Positions 1 to 5,131 of a stretch of 5,384 nucleotides of DNA are shown piece after piece. Below the pieces are notes generated by a model. It worked only from the letters and a program-made list of their open reading frames with translations. It was not told where the DNA came from and ran no database searches. The DNA is taken from contig UQUD01000114.1 of the NCBI GenBank assembly GCA_900544225.1, positions 1 through 5,384 of the forward strand, written 5' to 3'. Positions within the stretch are counted from its first letter, which is position 1. Each line of letters starts with the position of its first letter. A program made the position numbers and the translations under genes. Source of the DNA: an uncultured Collinsella sp. GTDB lineage: Bacteria > Actinomycetota > Coriobacteriia > Coriobacteriales > Coriobacteriaceae.

Positions 1-275
1 GCGTCGGACAGGCCGCGCGAGAGCGTCGCGGGTGTCACGTTGCGCAGGCGCGCCTCGCCAATCTGGTCGCACAGGTCGCGGTTGCGGTCGGCCAGGTCGC
101 GCACGGTGGCAAAATCGAAGCCGGGGTCGTCCTCGGCGGTAAAGTATTCGGTCTCGAGCACCTTGAGGGCCTCTTCGCCTTTCTGGCGCTCGGACTCCAT
201 GGCGCCGTGGTCGCCGTAGATAAACATGGGGATAAACGGCTGGCGCTCGTATTCGAGTGCTTGCGAAACGTTCAT
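1..275 (-). CDS. Unrecognised protein, N-terminal fragment (runs off the left edge)
   Basis: An open frame reads leftward from ATG at 275-273 to the window edge with no stop, giving 91 complete codons. The start is supported by AAGGAG (complement of 283-288), 7 nt upstream of the ATG. The protein begins MNVSQALEYERQPFIPMFIY and continues as a soluble, strongly charged sequence: an Asp/Glu-rich stretch near residues 43-55 and probable amphipathic helices around 57-80. There is no signal peptide and no membrane segment in the visible part. I do not recognise the family and assign no function. It is transcribed divergently from the metal exporter at 448, and the 172-bp spacer between them could hold control sites for both. 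Confidence is high that this is a real gene start and nil for its role. Confidence 0.8.
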   Translation of the reverse strand, partial: MNVSQALEYERQPFIPMFIYGDHGAMESERQKGEEALKVLETEYFTAEDDPGFDFATVRDLADRNRDLCDQIGEARLRNVTPATLSRGLSD

Positions 276-369
276 ATAACTGCTCCTTGGACGGGCCGCG
301 TCGTGCGGCTCGGGTTTGTCGAGTTATGGCGAGATGATAGTTTACCATGGGCAACTACTGGCATCGCGC

Positions 370-417
370 CTAGGACAATTACAATACCCTAGTTGAACGC
401 TAGGACTTTTACAATGC
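370..417. repeat. Direct repeat, two 18-bp units at 30-bp period, candidate operator or promoter element
   Basis: Unit 1 (370-387) is CTAGGACAATTACAATAC and unit 2 (400-417) is CTAGGACTTTTACAATGC; they match at 15 of 18 positions. Each unit contains TACAAT, a good -10-like hexamer (380-385 and 410-415), although neither has a convincing -35 box 16-18 bp upstream. A CCTAG at 388-392 forms an inverted pair with CTAGG at 400-404 across 7 bp, and 369-374 is the palindrome CCTAGG. The repeat lies in the divergent spacer, 31 bp before the exporter start. It could bind a metal-responsive repressor over the exporter promoter, but that role is inferred from position and symmetry only. Confidence 0.55.
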
Positions 418-447
418 TGCCGAAAGACACGAAAGGTTCCATCCGTC

Positions 448-1536
448 ATGGATTTGCTGATTGATATTCTGCTCGACGCCGGCAAGGACACGCTCTCGCT
501 GGTGCCGTTCTTGTTGATGACATATCTGGTCCTCGAGACGCTCGAGCATGTGGCAGGCGATCGCGTCAACGGCGCCATCAAGCGTGCCGGCGCCGCTGGC
601 CCCGTGGTTGGCTCGTTGCTGGGCATGGTGCCGCAGTGCGGCTTTTCGGCCATGGCGGCAACGCTATACGCCGGTCGCGTCGTGACGCTGGGTACCCTGG
701 TGGCGGTGTTTCTCTCGACCTCCGACGAGATGCTGCCGCTGCTACTTGCCGAGCAGGTTCCCGTGCAGACTATGGCGATGCTTTTGGCTTCGAAAGCGCT
801 GATTGCGCTGGTCACGGGCTTTATCGTGGATGCCGCCATTCGCGGTCTGCGTCGCAACGCCCGCGCGCATGCGGCGATTCGCCGTACCGTGTTGGGAACC
901 GCTGTCAATCCGGCACATGTTAACTGCGCGCATGACGATCACAGCGGCGGTGACATCATCGACGAGGTGGCCGAGGCTGGCGTGAGCGCCGACCACATCC
1001 ATGAGCTGTGCGAGCGCGACCATTGCGGTTGTGATGACGACGAGGACGAGCACGAACATGGACATGTCCACGATCACGGTCATGAGGGCGAGCATGAACA
1101 CCATCATGGCCATGGTCACTCTCACTCACACGAAGGTGCGCCCGTCCTGTCGATTATCCGCAGCGCCATCTCGCATACCGTGCAGGTATCGGTATTCATT
1201 TTCCTAGTGACGCTGATTCTGGTCGCCGTGCTCGAGACCTTTGGTGAGTCCGCAATCGAGCAGTTCCTGCGCGGCAACGAGACGCTCGCCGTTCTGGGTT
1301 CGGCGCTTGTCGGCCTGATCCCCAACTGCTCGGCGAGCGTGGTCATTACGCAGCTGTATCTGGAAGGCGCGCTGCAACTGGCACCGATGCTCGCCGGCAC
1401 GCTCATTTCCGCCGGCGTGGGCTACCTGGTCCTGTTCCGCACCAACCGCAGCGCTCGCGAAAATGCCGTGTTCCTGGTCATGATGTACGTCATCGGCGCC
1501 GGCTGGGGACTCGTCCTATCCGCCTTCGGCCTCTAA
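448..1536 (+). CDS. ArsP_2-type heavy-metal exporter (arsenic efflux / putative manganese transporter family)
   Basis: This 362-residue polytopic membrane protein matches the family annotated as 'putative 10-TM heavy-metal exporter', arsenic efflux protein or putative manganese transporter. The first hydrophobic half (about residues 5-130) carries PQCGFSAMAATLY at 62-74. The second half (about 236-362) carries the related PNCSASVVITQLY at 292-304. These two P-x-C motifs are 230 residues apart and suggest an internally duplicated transporter with a Cys in each half. Between the halves is a hydrophilic loop (about 135-235) with C160, C188, C193, C195 and a His/Asp/Glu-rich run at 196-229 containing 14 His, which probably binds or buffers metal. 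The likely role is export of a metal or metalloid across the cytoplasmic membrane; the substrate cannot be told from sequence. The start follows GAAAGG (431-436) at a rather long 11-nt spacing. It is a single-gene unit with its own terminator. Confidence 0.85.
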   Translation: MDLLIDILLDAGKDTLSLVPFLLMTYLVLETLEHVAGDRVNGAIKRAGAAGPVVGSLLGMVPQCGFSAMAATLYAGRVVTLGTLVAVFLSTSDEMLPLLLAEQVPVQTMAMLLASKALIALVTGFIVDAAIRGLRRNARAHAAIRRTVLGTAVNPAHVNCAHDDHSGGDIIDEVAEAGVSADHIHELCERDHCGCDDDEDEHEHGHVHDHGHEGEHEHHHGHGHSHSHEGAPVLSIIRSAISHTVQVSVFIFLVTLILVAVLETFGESAIEQFLRGNETLAVLGSALVGLIPNCSASVVITQLYLEGALQLAPMLAGTLISAGVGYLVLFRTNRSARENAVFLVMMYVIGAGWGLVLSAFGL

Positions 1537-1547
1537 GTAGGCCTAAC

Positions 1548-1623
1548 AAAACGGGCTTCAAAATAGCCATGCCCGGCGCCTGCACAATGCGGCGACGCAT
1601 GGCATTTTGAAGCCCGTTTTTTT
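1548..1623 (+). terminator. Long intrinsic terminator of the exporter gene
   Basis: Arm 1548-1564 (AAAACGGGCTTCAAAAT) pairs perfectly with 1604-1620. After one bulged A (1565), GCCATGC (1566-1572) pairs with 1597-1603, and inside the loop CGCC/GGCG (1577-1580 with 1591-1594) can pair again. Seven T follow at 1617-1623. The first arm is preceded by TAAC and starts with AAAA, so the opposite strand reads a short U-rich tail too and the element may also act on minus-strand transcripts. Confidence 0.93.
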
Positions 1624-1660
1624 GTTGAGCCACGGATCCTGAGCGCTCACACCGGTCAGA

Positions 1661-1702
1661 ACAAAAAGGCAAATTTCCGGGCATAGCCTAAAAATCTGCC
1701 TT
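1661..1702 (-). terminator. Intrinsic terminator of the yaiI-like gene
   Basis: On the minus strand, AAGGCAGATTT (complement of 1692-1702) pairs over 11 bp, including one G-U pair, with AAATTTGCCTT (complement of 1666-1676). The loop is 15 nt. The 3' arm runs into TTTGT, giving a U-rich tail. The hairpin starts 2 nt after the stop codon at 1705. The G-U pair would be an A-C mismatch in plus-strand RNA, so the element is oriented for the minus strand. Confidence 0.8.
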
Positions 1703-1704
1703 GG

Positions 1705-2187
1705 TTAGCGCAGCAGCTCGGTGAGGTTGCGCTTAAAGCGGGCGCGGTCTTCGCCGGTGAAGGCTGCCGGCCCGCGGGTGCGACCGCCAGCGCGGCGCAC
1801 CTTCTTTTCTTCGTGGCGAATAAACAGCTGCATGTCGATGGTCGCCTTGTCGTACACGCGCCCGCGCACGCCGATGGCGGCGGCATCGCGGCCGAGCACC
1901 ATGCTCGCCAGGCCAATGTCCTGCGTCACGACCACATCGCCCGCCTGCAGACGCTCGACAATGGCAAAGTCGGCGCTATCGGCGCCCACGCTCACGTCGA
2001 GCGTCGTGACCCAAAAGCCGTGTCGTGCGTGCTCGGCATCGCGCGGATCGTCGCGGCGAATGTGGCGTTCCAGGTTCTGCGTGCTGTTGCCGGCGATAAC
2101 CACGGCAACGCCCGCCCGCCGCGCGCAGTCGATCGACTCACGCGTGACCGGGCAGGCGTCGCCATCAATAAACAGCGTTCGCGGCAT
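1705..2187 (-). CDS. yaiI: YaiI/YqxD family protein (UPF0178, DUF188)
   Basis: This 160-residue soluble protein has the usual length and motifs of the UPF0178 family, which is predicted to have a PIN/NYN-like nuclease fold but whose biochemical role is not established. Visible landmarks are FIDGDACPV at 6-14 (acidic D8 and D10), GADSADFAIVERL at 68-80 (D70 and D73), TQDIGLA at 88-94 (D90), GVRGRVY at 106-112, and the C-terminal GGRTRGPAAFT at 134-144 followed by DR..F...L. The clustered aspartates fit a metal-dependent active site, which is an inference. The ATG (2187-2185) immediately follows the TAG of the upstream membrane-protein gene with no gap and no strong Shine-Dalgarno, so translation is probably coupled to that gene. 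A terminator starts 2 nt after the stop. The symbol follows the E. coli homologue. Confidence 0.93.
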   Translation of the reverse strand: MPRTLFIDGDACPVTRESIDCARRAGVAVVIAGNSTQNLERHIRRDDPRDAEHARHGFWVTTLDVSVGADSADFAIVERLQAGDVVVTQDIGLASMVLGRDAAAIGVRGRVYDKATIDMQLFIRHEEKKVRRAGGRTRGPAAFTGEDRARFKRNLTELLR

Positions 2188-2790
2188 CTAGCGCACCAGC
2201 TTGCCAAAGCGGATAGCACGAATAATCAGCGTCACGCCAAACACCAGGAGCGCGGCGCCGCTAAAGATGACGAGCATCTTTGCCGACCACAGCGGATAGA
2301 TAAACACGAACACGCCGGCGATGATGGAGAGCGCGCCGCTCAGGATAGCGAGGGCGCGGTTAGACGAAAGCTCGGATTCCAGAATGGACATGACACCTTC
2401 GACAATCCAGCCAAAGCCGGCCACGACCACCACGAGCGTGGTGAGCGTCGCGGTCGAGAAGGCCTGGTTGCGCAGGATTATGACGCCGCCCAGAATGATG
2501 ATCAGGTTGGAGATGATGCTCGTGACGCGCCAGCCGGCGGGCAGCAGCGGCTCAAAAATGGCGGTGAACAGCCTGACGCCAGCCGTGATCACAAAGTAGA
2601 AGCCCAGGACGGTCGTCAGGAAGACGAGGGACTTGGCGGGCGCAAACAGCAGCGCGATGCCGGCAAGCAGTGCGATGACGCCCGTGGCGGCGTAGATCCA
2701 GCGCACGGCCTTGATTGCCTTGCCTGCCATGCTTTTCTCGTCAAATCCAAACAGATTCGACTGCTGGTCGTCGTTCTTAAAGATGCCCAT
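2188..2790 (-). CDS. HdeD/DUF308 family six-helix membrane protein
   Basis: This is a 200-residue integral membrane protein. A short polar N-terminus (1-28, with MGIFKNDDQQSNLF) is followed by about six hydrophobic helices near residues 30-50, 54-74, 91-107, 114-135, 146-165 and 170-191, ending in a basic tail (RAIRFGKLVR). This length and repeated two-helix pattern match the HdeD/DUF308 family; HdeD of E. coli is linked to acid resistance, but most members have no known role. I chose ATG 2790-2788 because AGGAG lies 5 nt upstream. An in-frame ATG at 2823 would add 11 residues but would swallow that Shine-Dalgarno and part of a repeated dyad. The gene leads a two-gene operon with the yaiI-like gene, which starts on the next base after its stop. 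Confidence 0.88.
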   Translation of the reverse strand: MGIFKNDDQQSNLFGFDEKSMAGKAIKAVRWIYAATGVIALLAGIALLFAPAKSLVFLTTVLGFYFVITAGVRLFTAIFEPLLPAGWRVTSIISNLIIILGGVIILRNQAFSTATLTTLVVVVAGFGWIVEGVMSILESELSSNRALAILSGALSIIAGVFVFIYPLWSAKMLVIFSGAALLVFGVTLIIRAIRFGKLVR

Positions 2791-2795
2791 GAGGT

Positions 2796-2800
2796 CTCCT
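2796..2800 (-). promoter_or_regulatory. Ribosome binding site that decides the HdeD-like start
   Basis: The minus strand reads AAAGGAGA over 2795-2802, with core AGGAG at 2796-2800, 5 nt before ATG at 2790. No comparable site precedes the longer in-frame start at 2823, so the shorter protein is preferred. Confidence 0.85.
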
Positions 2801-2806
2801 TTCCGC

Positions 2807-2848
2807 ACGGCGTTTGCCGTCATTGTTGTTTTTGCGGCGTATGCCGCA
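2807..2848. repeat. Two copies of a 12-bp dyad in the leader of the HdeD-like gene
   Basis: CGGCGTTTGCCG (2808-2819) and CGGCGTATGCCG (2835-2846) match at 11 of 12 bases and start 27 bp apart. Each is the core of a small hairpin: ACGGC-GTTT-GCCGT (2807-2820) and TGCGGC-GTAT-GCCGCA (2833-2848). A partial third copy, CGGCGTATG, lies at 2879-2887. They sit just upstream of the Shine-Dalgarno of the minus-strand gene. They could be tandem repressor sites or paired RNA stem-loops in the 5' leader; sequence alone does not separate these. No clear promoter hexamers were found nearby. Confidence 0.5.
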
Positions 2849-3005
2849 GTTGCTACAACAAGTATCGCCTAAAGGCACCGGCGTATGGGTTGGGGAGGGC
2901 GAAGTGTAACCCAAAGGTCCCGATTTGTTCTCGTTGTTCCCCATGTCGCGTTTTTCTATTCAACAGGTGTAGAACATTGCGGCCCTGTTCGTTATTGCCT
3001 GCGTT

Positions 3006-3024
3006 TTAGGTTAGATTTTCCTAA
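3006..3024. promoter_or_regulatory. DtxR/IdeR-like operator upstream of the nitroreductase gene
   Basis: TTAGGTTAGATTTTCCTAA is an inverted repeat (TTAGG-N9-CCTAA) matching 15 of 19 positions of the classical DtxR/IdeR box TTAGGTTAGGCTAACCTAA. It lies 28 bp before the nitroreductase start, where a repressor could block the promoter or early elongation. By analogy the ligand would be Fe(II) or Mn(II). No regulator gene is in this window, and the -35/-10 boxes around it are not clear. Confidence 0.6.
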
Positions 3025-3042
3025 GAACAATTGCCTTGTATT

Positions 3043-3047
3043 GGGGG
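3043..3047 (+). promoter_or_regulatory. Ribosome binding site of the nitroreductase gene
   Basis: GGGGG, followed by T, lies 5 nt before ATG at 3053. It supports this start over the in-frame ATG at 2885, whose extra 56 residues would be read from the AT-richer promoter spacer and through the DtxR-like box. Confidence 0.65.
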
Positions 3048-3052
3048 TCTCT

Positions 3053-3724
3053 ATGAACGAAGCTGTTCCCGCGGCGCCGTCGAGCGTGGAGTTGATGGCA
3101 AAGCTAGGTTGCGAAAAACTCGGTCTGGAATCGTTTGACGCGCTGGTCCGTCGTGCCCGCACATGCCGTCGATTTGACGAGTCCATGCGCGTACCGCGCG
3201 AGTTTTTGCTTGAGCTGGCAGAGCTGGCGCACCTGGCTCCCTGCGGCGCTAATGCTCAGCGTCTGCGTTTTCATGTGGTGAGCGACGCCGAGGAGTGTTC
3301 GAGCTTATTTGAAAAGCTCACATGGGCTGGTGCGCTCAAGGATTGGTCGGGTCCTGTCGAGGGCGAGCGCCCGACCGGCTATATCGCGATCCTTGCCGAG
3401 CGTCCCGCTCCGGGCAAGCCTGCCGCGCCAATCACCGAGGCAGACGCTGGTATCGCCGCGCAGACGATGATGCTCGCCGCCCGCAGCGCTACGCCCGAGG
3501 TGGCGGCGTGCATGTTCAAGGCTTTTCCGCCTCGTGCGATTGATGTCATGGGACTTGACGGCGACAAGTACGAGGTCAAGCTGATCATGGTCTTTGGCGT
3601 TCCCGCCGAGACACAGGTGATCGATGCAATTGATTCCAACCCCGACGGCTCTATTAATTACTGGCGTGACGAGGCACAGGTACACCACGTACCCAAGCGT
3701 CCACTCGCCGACGTACTGGTGTAG
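3053..3724 (+). CDS. Nitroreductase family protein (FMN-dependent oxidoreductase)
   Basis: This 223-residue protein has the nitroreductase fold signature. RRARTCRRFDES at 33-44 corresponds to the N-terminal basic motif that contacts the FMN phosphate. LAHLAPCGANAQRLRF at 58-73 is the counterpart of the common A-x-x-APSxxNxQPW segment, with N67 and Q69 kept but the usual PS and PW altered. DAGIAAQTMMLAA at 131-143 is the central helix found across the family. The C-terminal YWRDEAQVHHVPKRPLADVL (203-222) is typical of one subgroup of small anaerobe nitroreductases. The protein is cytosolic, probably dimeric with FMN, and uses NAD(P)H to reduce an unknown substrate. A DtxR-like operator precedes it, so its expression may depend on metal. 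The phosphatase gene begins 82 bp downstream past a hairpin with no U-tract, so partial read-through is possible. Confidence 0.88.
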   Translation: MNEAVPAAPSSVELMAKLGCEKLGLESFDALVRRARTCRRFDESMRVPREFLLELAELAHLAPCGANAQRLRFHVVSDAEECSSLFEKLTWAGALKDWSGPVEGERPTGYIAILAERPAPGKPAAPITEADAGIAAQTMMLAARSATPEVAACMFKAFPPRAIDVMGLDGDKYEVKLIMVFGVPAETQVIDAIDSNPDGSINYWRDEAQVHHVPKRPLADVLV

Positions 3725-3756
3725 TTGAGCGTCGCCCCGGCGTGATCCGGCGGTAA

Positions 3757-3791
3757 ACCACCACAAAGGTGCCCGTCCCCTTTGTGGTGGT
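3757..3791. repeat. Strong 13-bp hairpin without U-tract (REP-like palindrome or attenuator)
   Basis: ACCACCACAAAGG (3757-3769) pairs perfectly with CCTTTGTGGTGGT (3779-3791) around the 9-nt loop TGCCCGTCC. GT (3753-3754) and AC (3792-3793) can extend the stem past two bulged A. The sequence after the hairpin is ACGAGGGGAGGG, with no T-run on either strand, so it is not a normal intrinsic terminator. It occupies the gap between the nitroreductase and the first phosphatase, ending just before the latter's Shine-Dalgarno. It may be a dispersed palindromic element, an mRNA stability or processing site, or an attenuator. Confidence 0.7.
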
Positions 3792-3806
3792 ACGAGGGGA
3801 GGGCAT

Positions 3807-4349
3807 GTGGCCGATCTGTATTTGGCGCGGCATGGGCAGACCGAGCTCAATGTGCAGAACATTTTGCAGGGCTGGCACGATTCGCCGCTTACGGTGCGCG
3901 GGCGCGAGCAGGCACTGGCGACGCGCGCGGCGTTTGAGGCGCGCGGCATCTCCTTTGACCATGCGTATTCGTCTCCGTTGGGTCGGGCACGGTGTACGGC
4001 AGAGCTGATCGTTGGCGAGGGCCGTTCCATAGAGCTGGTCGATGACCTGCGCGAGTGGCATTTGGGATCGTTGGAGGGCACATCAAACCGCGAGATGCCG
4101 GCGCAACCCTGGGGCGATTATCCGGTCGCCTTTGGTGGCGAGTCTGAAGGCGAGCTTCGGGCGCGCATGGTTGCAACGCTGTCCCGTATTATGGCTCGAC
4201 CGCAGCACGATTGTGTGCTTGCAGTCTCTCATGGCTCTGCCTGCCAGGAGTTTCTTGAGTATGTGGTCGGCGGGGGAGAACAGCCCGACAACGGCGCCGT
4301 GCTTCATTTTAGCTATTGTGATGGGGCGTTTTCGCTCCTTGATTGGTAA
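3807..4349 (+). CDS. Histidine phosphatase family protein (phosphoglycerate-mutase-like), paralogue 1
   Basis: This is a 180-residue member of the histidine phosphatase superfamily. It has the N-terminal LARHGQTELN (6-15) with catalytic H9, QGWHDSPLT (21-29), the phosphate-pocket arginine R60 in SSPLGRARCTAELI, the likely proton donor E83 in LREWHLGSLEG, and the second catalytic histidine H142 in VLAVSHGSA (137-145). All core catalytic residues are present, so it should be an active cytosolic phosphatase or mutase-like enzyme. Its length is near the short end of the family, and the substrate is unknown; a phosphatase is likelier than a glycolytic mutase. The start is GTG at 3807, served by a purine-rich GAGGGGAGGG at 3794-3803. 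It is followed after 19 bp by a paralogue that shares its motif spacing. Confidence 0.9.
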   Translation: MADLYLARHGQTELNVQNILQGWHDSPLTVRGREQALATRAAFEARGISFDHAYSSPLGRARCTAELIVGEGRSIELVDDLREWHLGSLEGTSNREMPAQPWGDYPVAFGGESEGELRARMVATLSRIMARPQHDCVLAVSHGSACQEFLEYVVGGGEQPDNGAVLHFSYCDGAFSLLDW

Positions 4350-4368
4350 CGAGCGAAAGGACCCCCCT

Positions 4369-5004
4369 ATGAATAAAGATCTGTATCTGGTCCGTCATGG
4401 ACAGACGATATTCAACCTTAAGCGCATTATTCAGGGTTGGAGCGATTCGCCACTCACGCAGCTTGGTTGCGACCAGGCGGTGCGCGCCGGTATGTTCTTG
4501 CGTGCGCGCGGCATCGAACCCGATCATGCCTACACCTCCACACTGCACCGCACCGAGCAGACTATCGCCAACCTGTGGCCGGGCCTTGCCTACGAGCGCC
4601 TTGATGGCCTGCGCGAGTGGTTTTTTGGCGACTTTGAGGCCGAGCGCGTGATGCTCATGCCCGAGCGCCCATGGCGTGACTTTTATCGTCAGTTTGGTGG
4701 TGAGGGGCAGATGCAGGTGCGCGAGCGCATGGTGTCGACGTTGACCAATCTTATGCGAAGTCCGGACCATTCGTGCGTGCTCGCGGTGAGCCATGCCTCA
4801 GCCATCAAGGAATTTTTGGACCACGTGAGGGGAGCGGCGGCCGACGAGCGTGAGCGCGTGCCGGGCAACTGCTCAGTGCTGCATTTTGCATTTGACGATG
4901 CAGCCGATACGTTTGATCTGGTCGAAGTCTTTACGCAAGAAGACTATGCGCGCGAGCTGGGGGTTGAGCCGCTCGTGGCGGCATCGGGTCCGCAGCGCGG
5001 GTAG
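4369..5004 (+). CDS. Histidine phosphatase family protein (phosphoglycerate-mutase-like), paralogue 2
   Basis: This 211-residue paralogue of the preceding gene has LVRHGQTIFN (7-16) with catalytic H10, IQGWSDSPLT (21-30), R61 in TSTLHRTEQT, E83 in LREWFFGDFE and H142 in VLAVSHASA (137-145). The catalytic set is complete. It differs from paralogue 1 in the segment after the acid residue, where EAERVMLMPERPW replaces EGTSNREMPAQPW, and in a C-terminal extension of about 30 residues with an acidic middle (DDAADTFDLVEVF). These differences suggest a different substrate or partner. The ATG at 4369 is preceded by AAAGGA (4356-4361) at 7 nt. The frame is open upstream to 4042, but that stretch lies inside paralogue 1 and is not used. 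Co-transcription with paralogue 1 is very likely. Confidence 0.92.
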   Translation: MNKDLYLVRHGQTIFNLKRIIQGWSDSPLTQLGCDQAVRAGMFLRARGIEPDHAYTSTLHRTEQTIANLWPGLAYERLDGLREWFFGDFEAERVMLMPERPWRDFYRQFGGEGQMQVRERMVSTLTNLMRSPDHSCVLAVSHASAIKEFLDHVRGAAADERERVPGNCSVLHFAFDDAADTFDLVEVFTQEDYARELGVEPLVAASGPQRG

Positions 5005-5049
5005 CGCGGGCGTGGCGATACGGATCGCCGATGTCATTGCTCGATGTGA

Positions 5050-5094
5050 AAGGGGCGGGGATGCATGCGCATGTATCCCCGCCCCTTGTTTGTT
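5050..5094 (+). terminator. GC-rich intrinsic terminator after the phosphatase pair
   Basis: AAGGGGCGGGGATGCATG (5050-5067) pairs with 5070-5087 over up to 18 positions with one G-U pair; in practice the innermost pairs open to form the loop. The tail is TTGTTTGTT, U-rich with interruptions. It lies 45 bp after the stop of the second phosphatase. The opposite strand lacks a good U-tract, so it mainly serves the plus strand. Confidence 0.88.
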
Positions 5095-5113
5095 GAGCTG
5101 CCGAGTCTTTGTA

Positions 5114-5131
5114 CTGGGCGTTTACGCCCTG
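5114..5131. other. Small hairpin just past the stop of the right-edge gene
   Basis: GGGCG (5116-5120) pairs with CGCCC (5125-5129) around TTTA. It begins 2 nt past the minus-strand stop codon at 5132. Neither side has a T-run, so it is at best a weak terminator or a 3'-end protecting structure for the minus-strand transcript. Confidence 0.35.

Noticed and set aside
276..447. A metal riboswitch (for example yybP-ykoY) before the exporter
   Set aside because: I see no set of paired stems or conserved riboswitch core. The repeats near 370-417 look like DNA-level sites close to the start codon.
342..908. A 188-codon minus-strand frame over the exporter start
   Set aside because: It is antisense to a well-supported membrane protein, is Ser/Thr/Ala-rich, and covers the divergent regulatory spacer.
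1024..1134. A simple-sequence tract suggesting a slippage-prone repeat
   Set aside because: The His codons alternate between CAC and CAT with varied Glu, Asp and Gly codons between them, so there is no pure nucleotide repeat; the pattern is at protein level.
1640..1649. A 10-bp palindrome TGAGCGCTCA between the two terminators
   Set aside because: It is short, unrepeated in the window and unrelated to any gene start, so it is probably chance in GC-rich DNA.
1813..3009. A 398-codon open frame on the plus strand
   Set aside because: It runs antisense across both the yaiI-like and HdeD-like genes and into their promoter spacer. Its product is a low-complexity His/Asp/Arg-rich sequence typical of a GC-rich antisense frame, with no domain.
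2885..3052. An upstream start for the nitroreductase adding 56 residues
   Set aside because: The added residues match no nitroreductase N-terminus, would be encoded by the promoter spacer and operator-like box, and lack a ribosome binding site. ATG 3053 has one.
3305..4081. A 258-codon open frame on the minus strand
   Set aside because: It is antisense to the nitroreductase and the first phosphatase and crosses the intergenic hairpin. It has no recognisable motif and no good ribosome binding site.
4042..4368. An N-terminal extension of the second phosphatase
   Set aside because: It overlaps the first phosphatase in another frame, and the catalytic RHG motif sits right after ATG 4369, as expected for this family.
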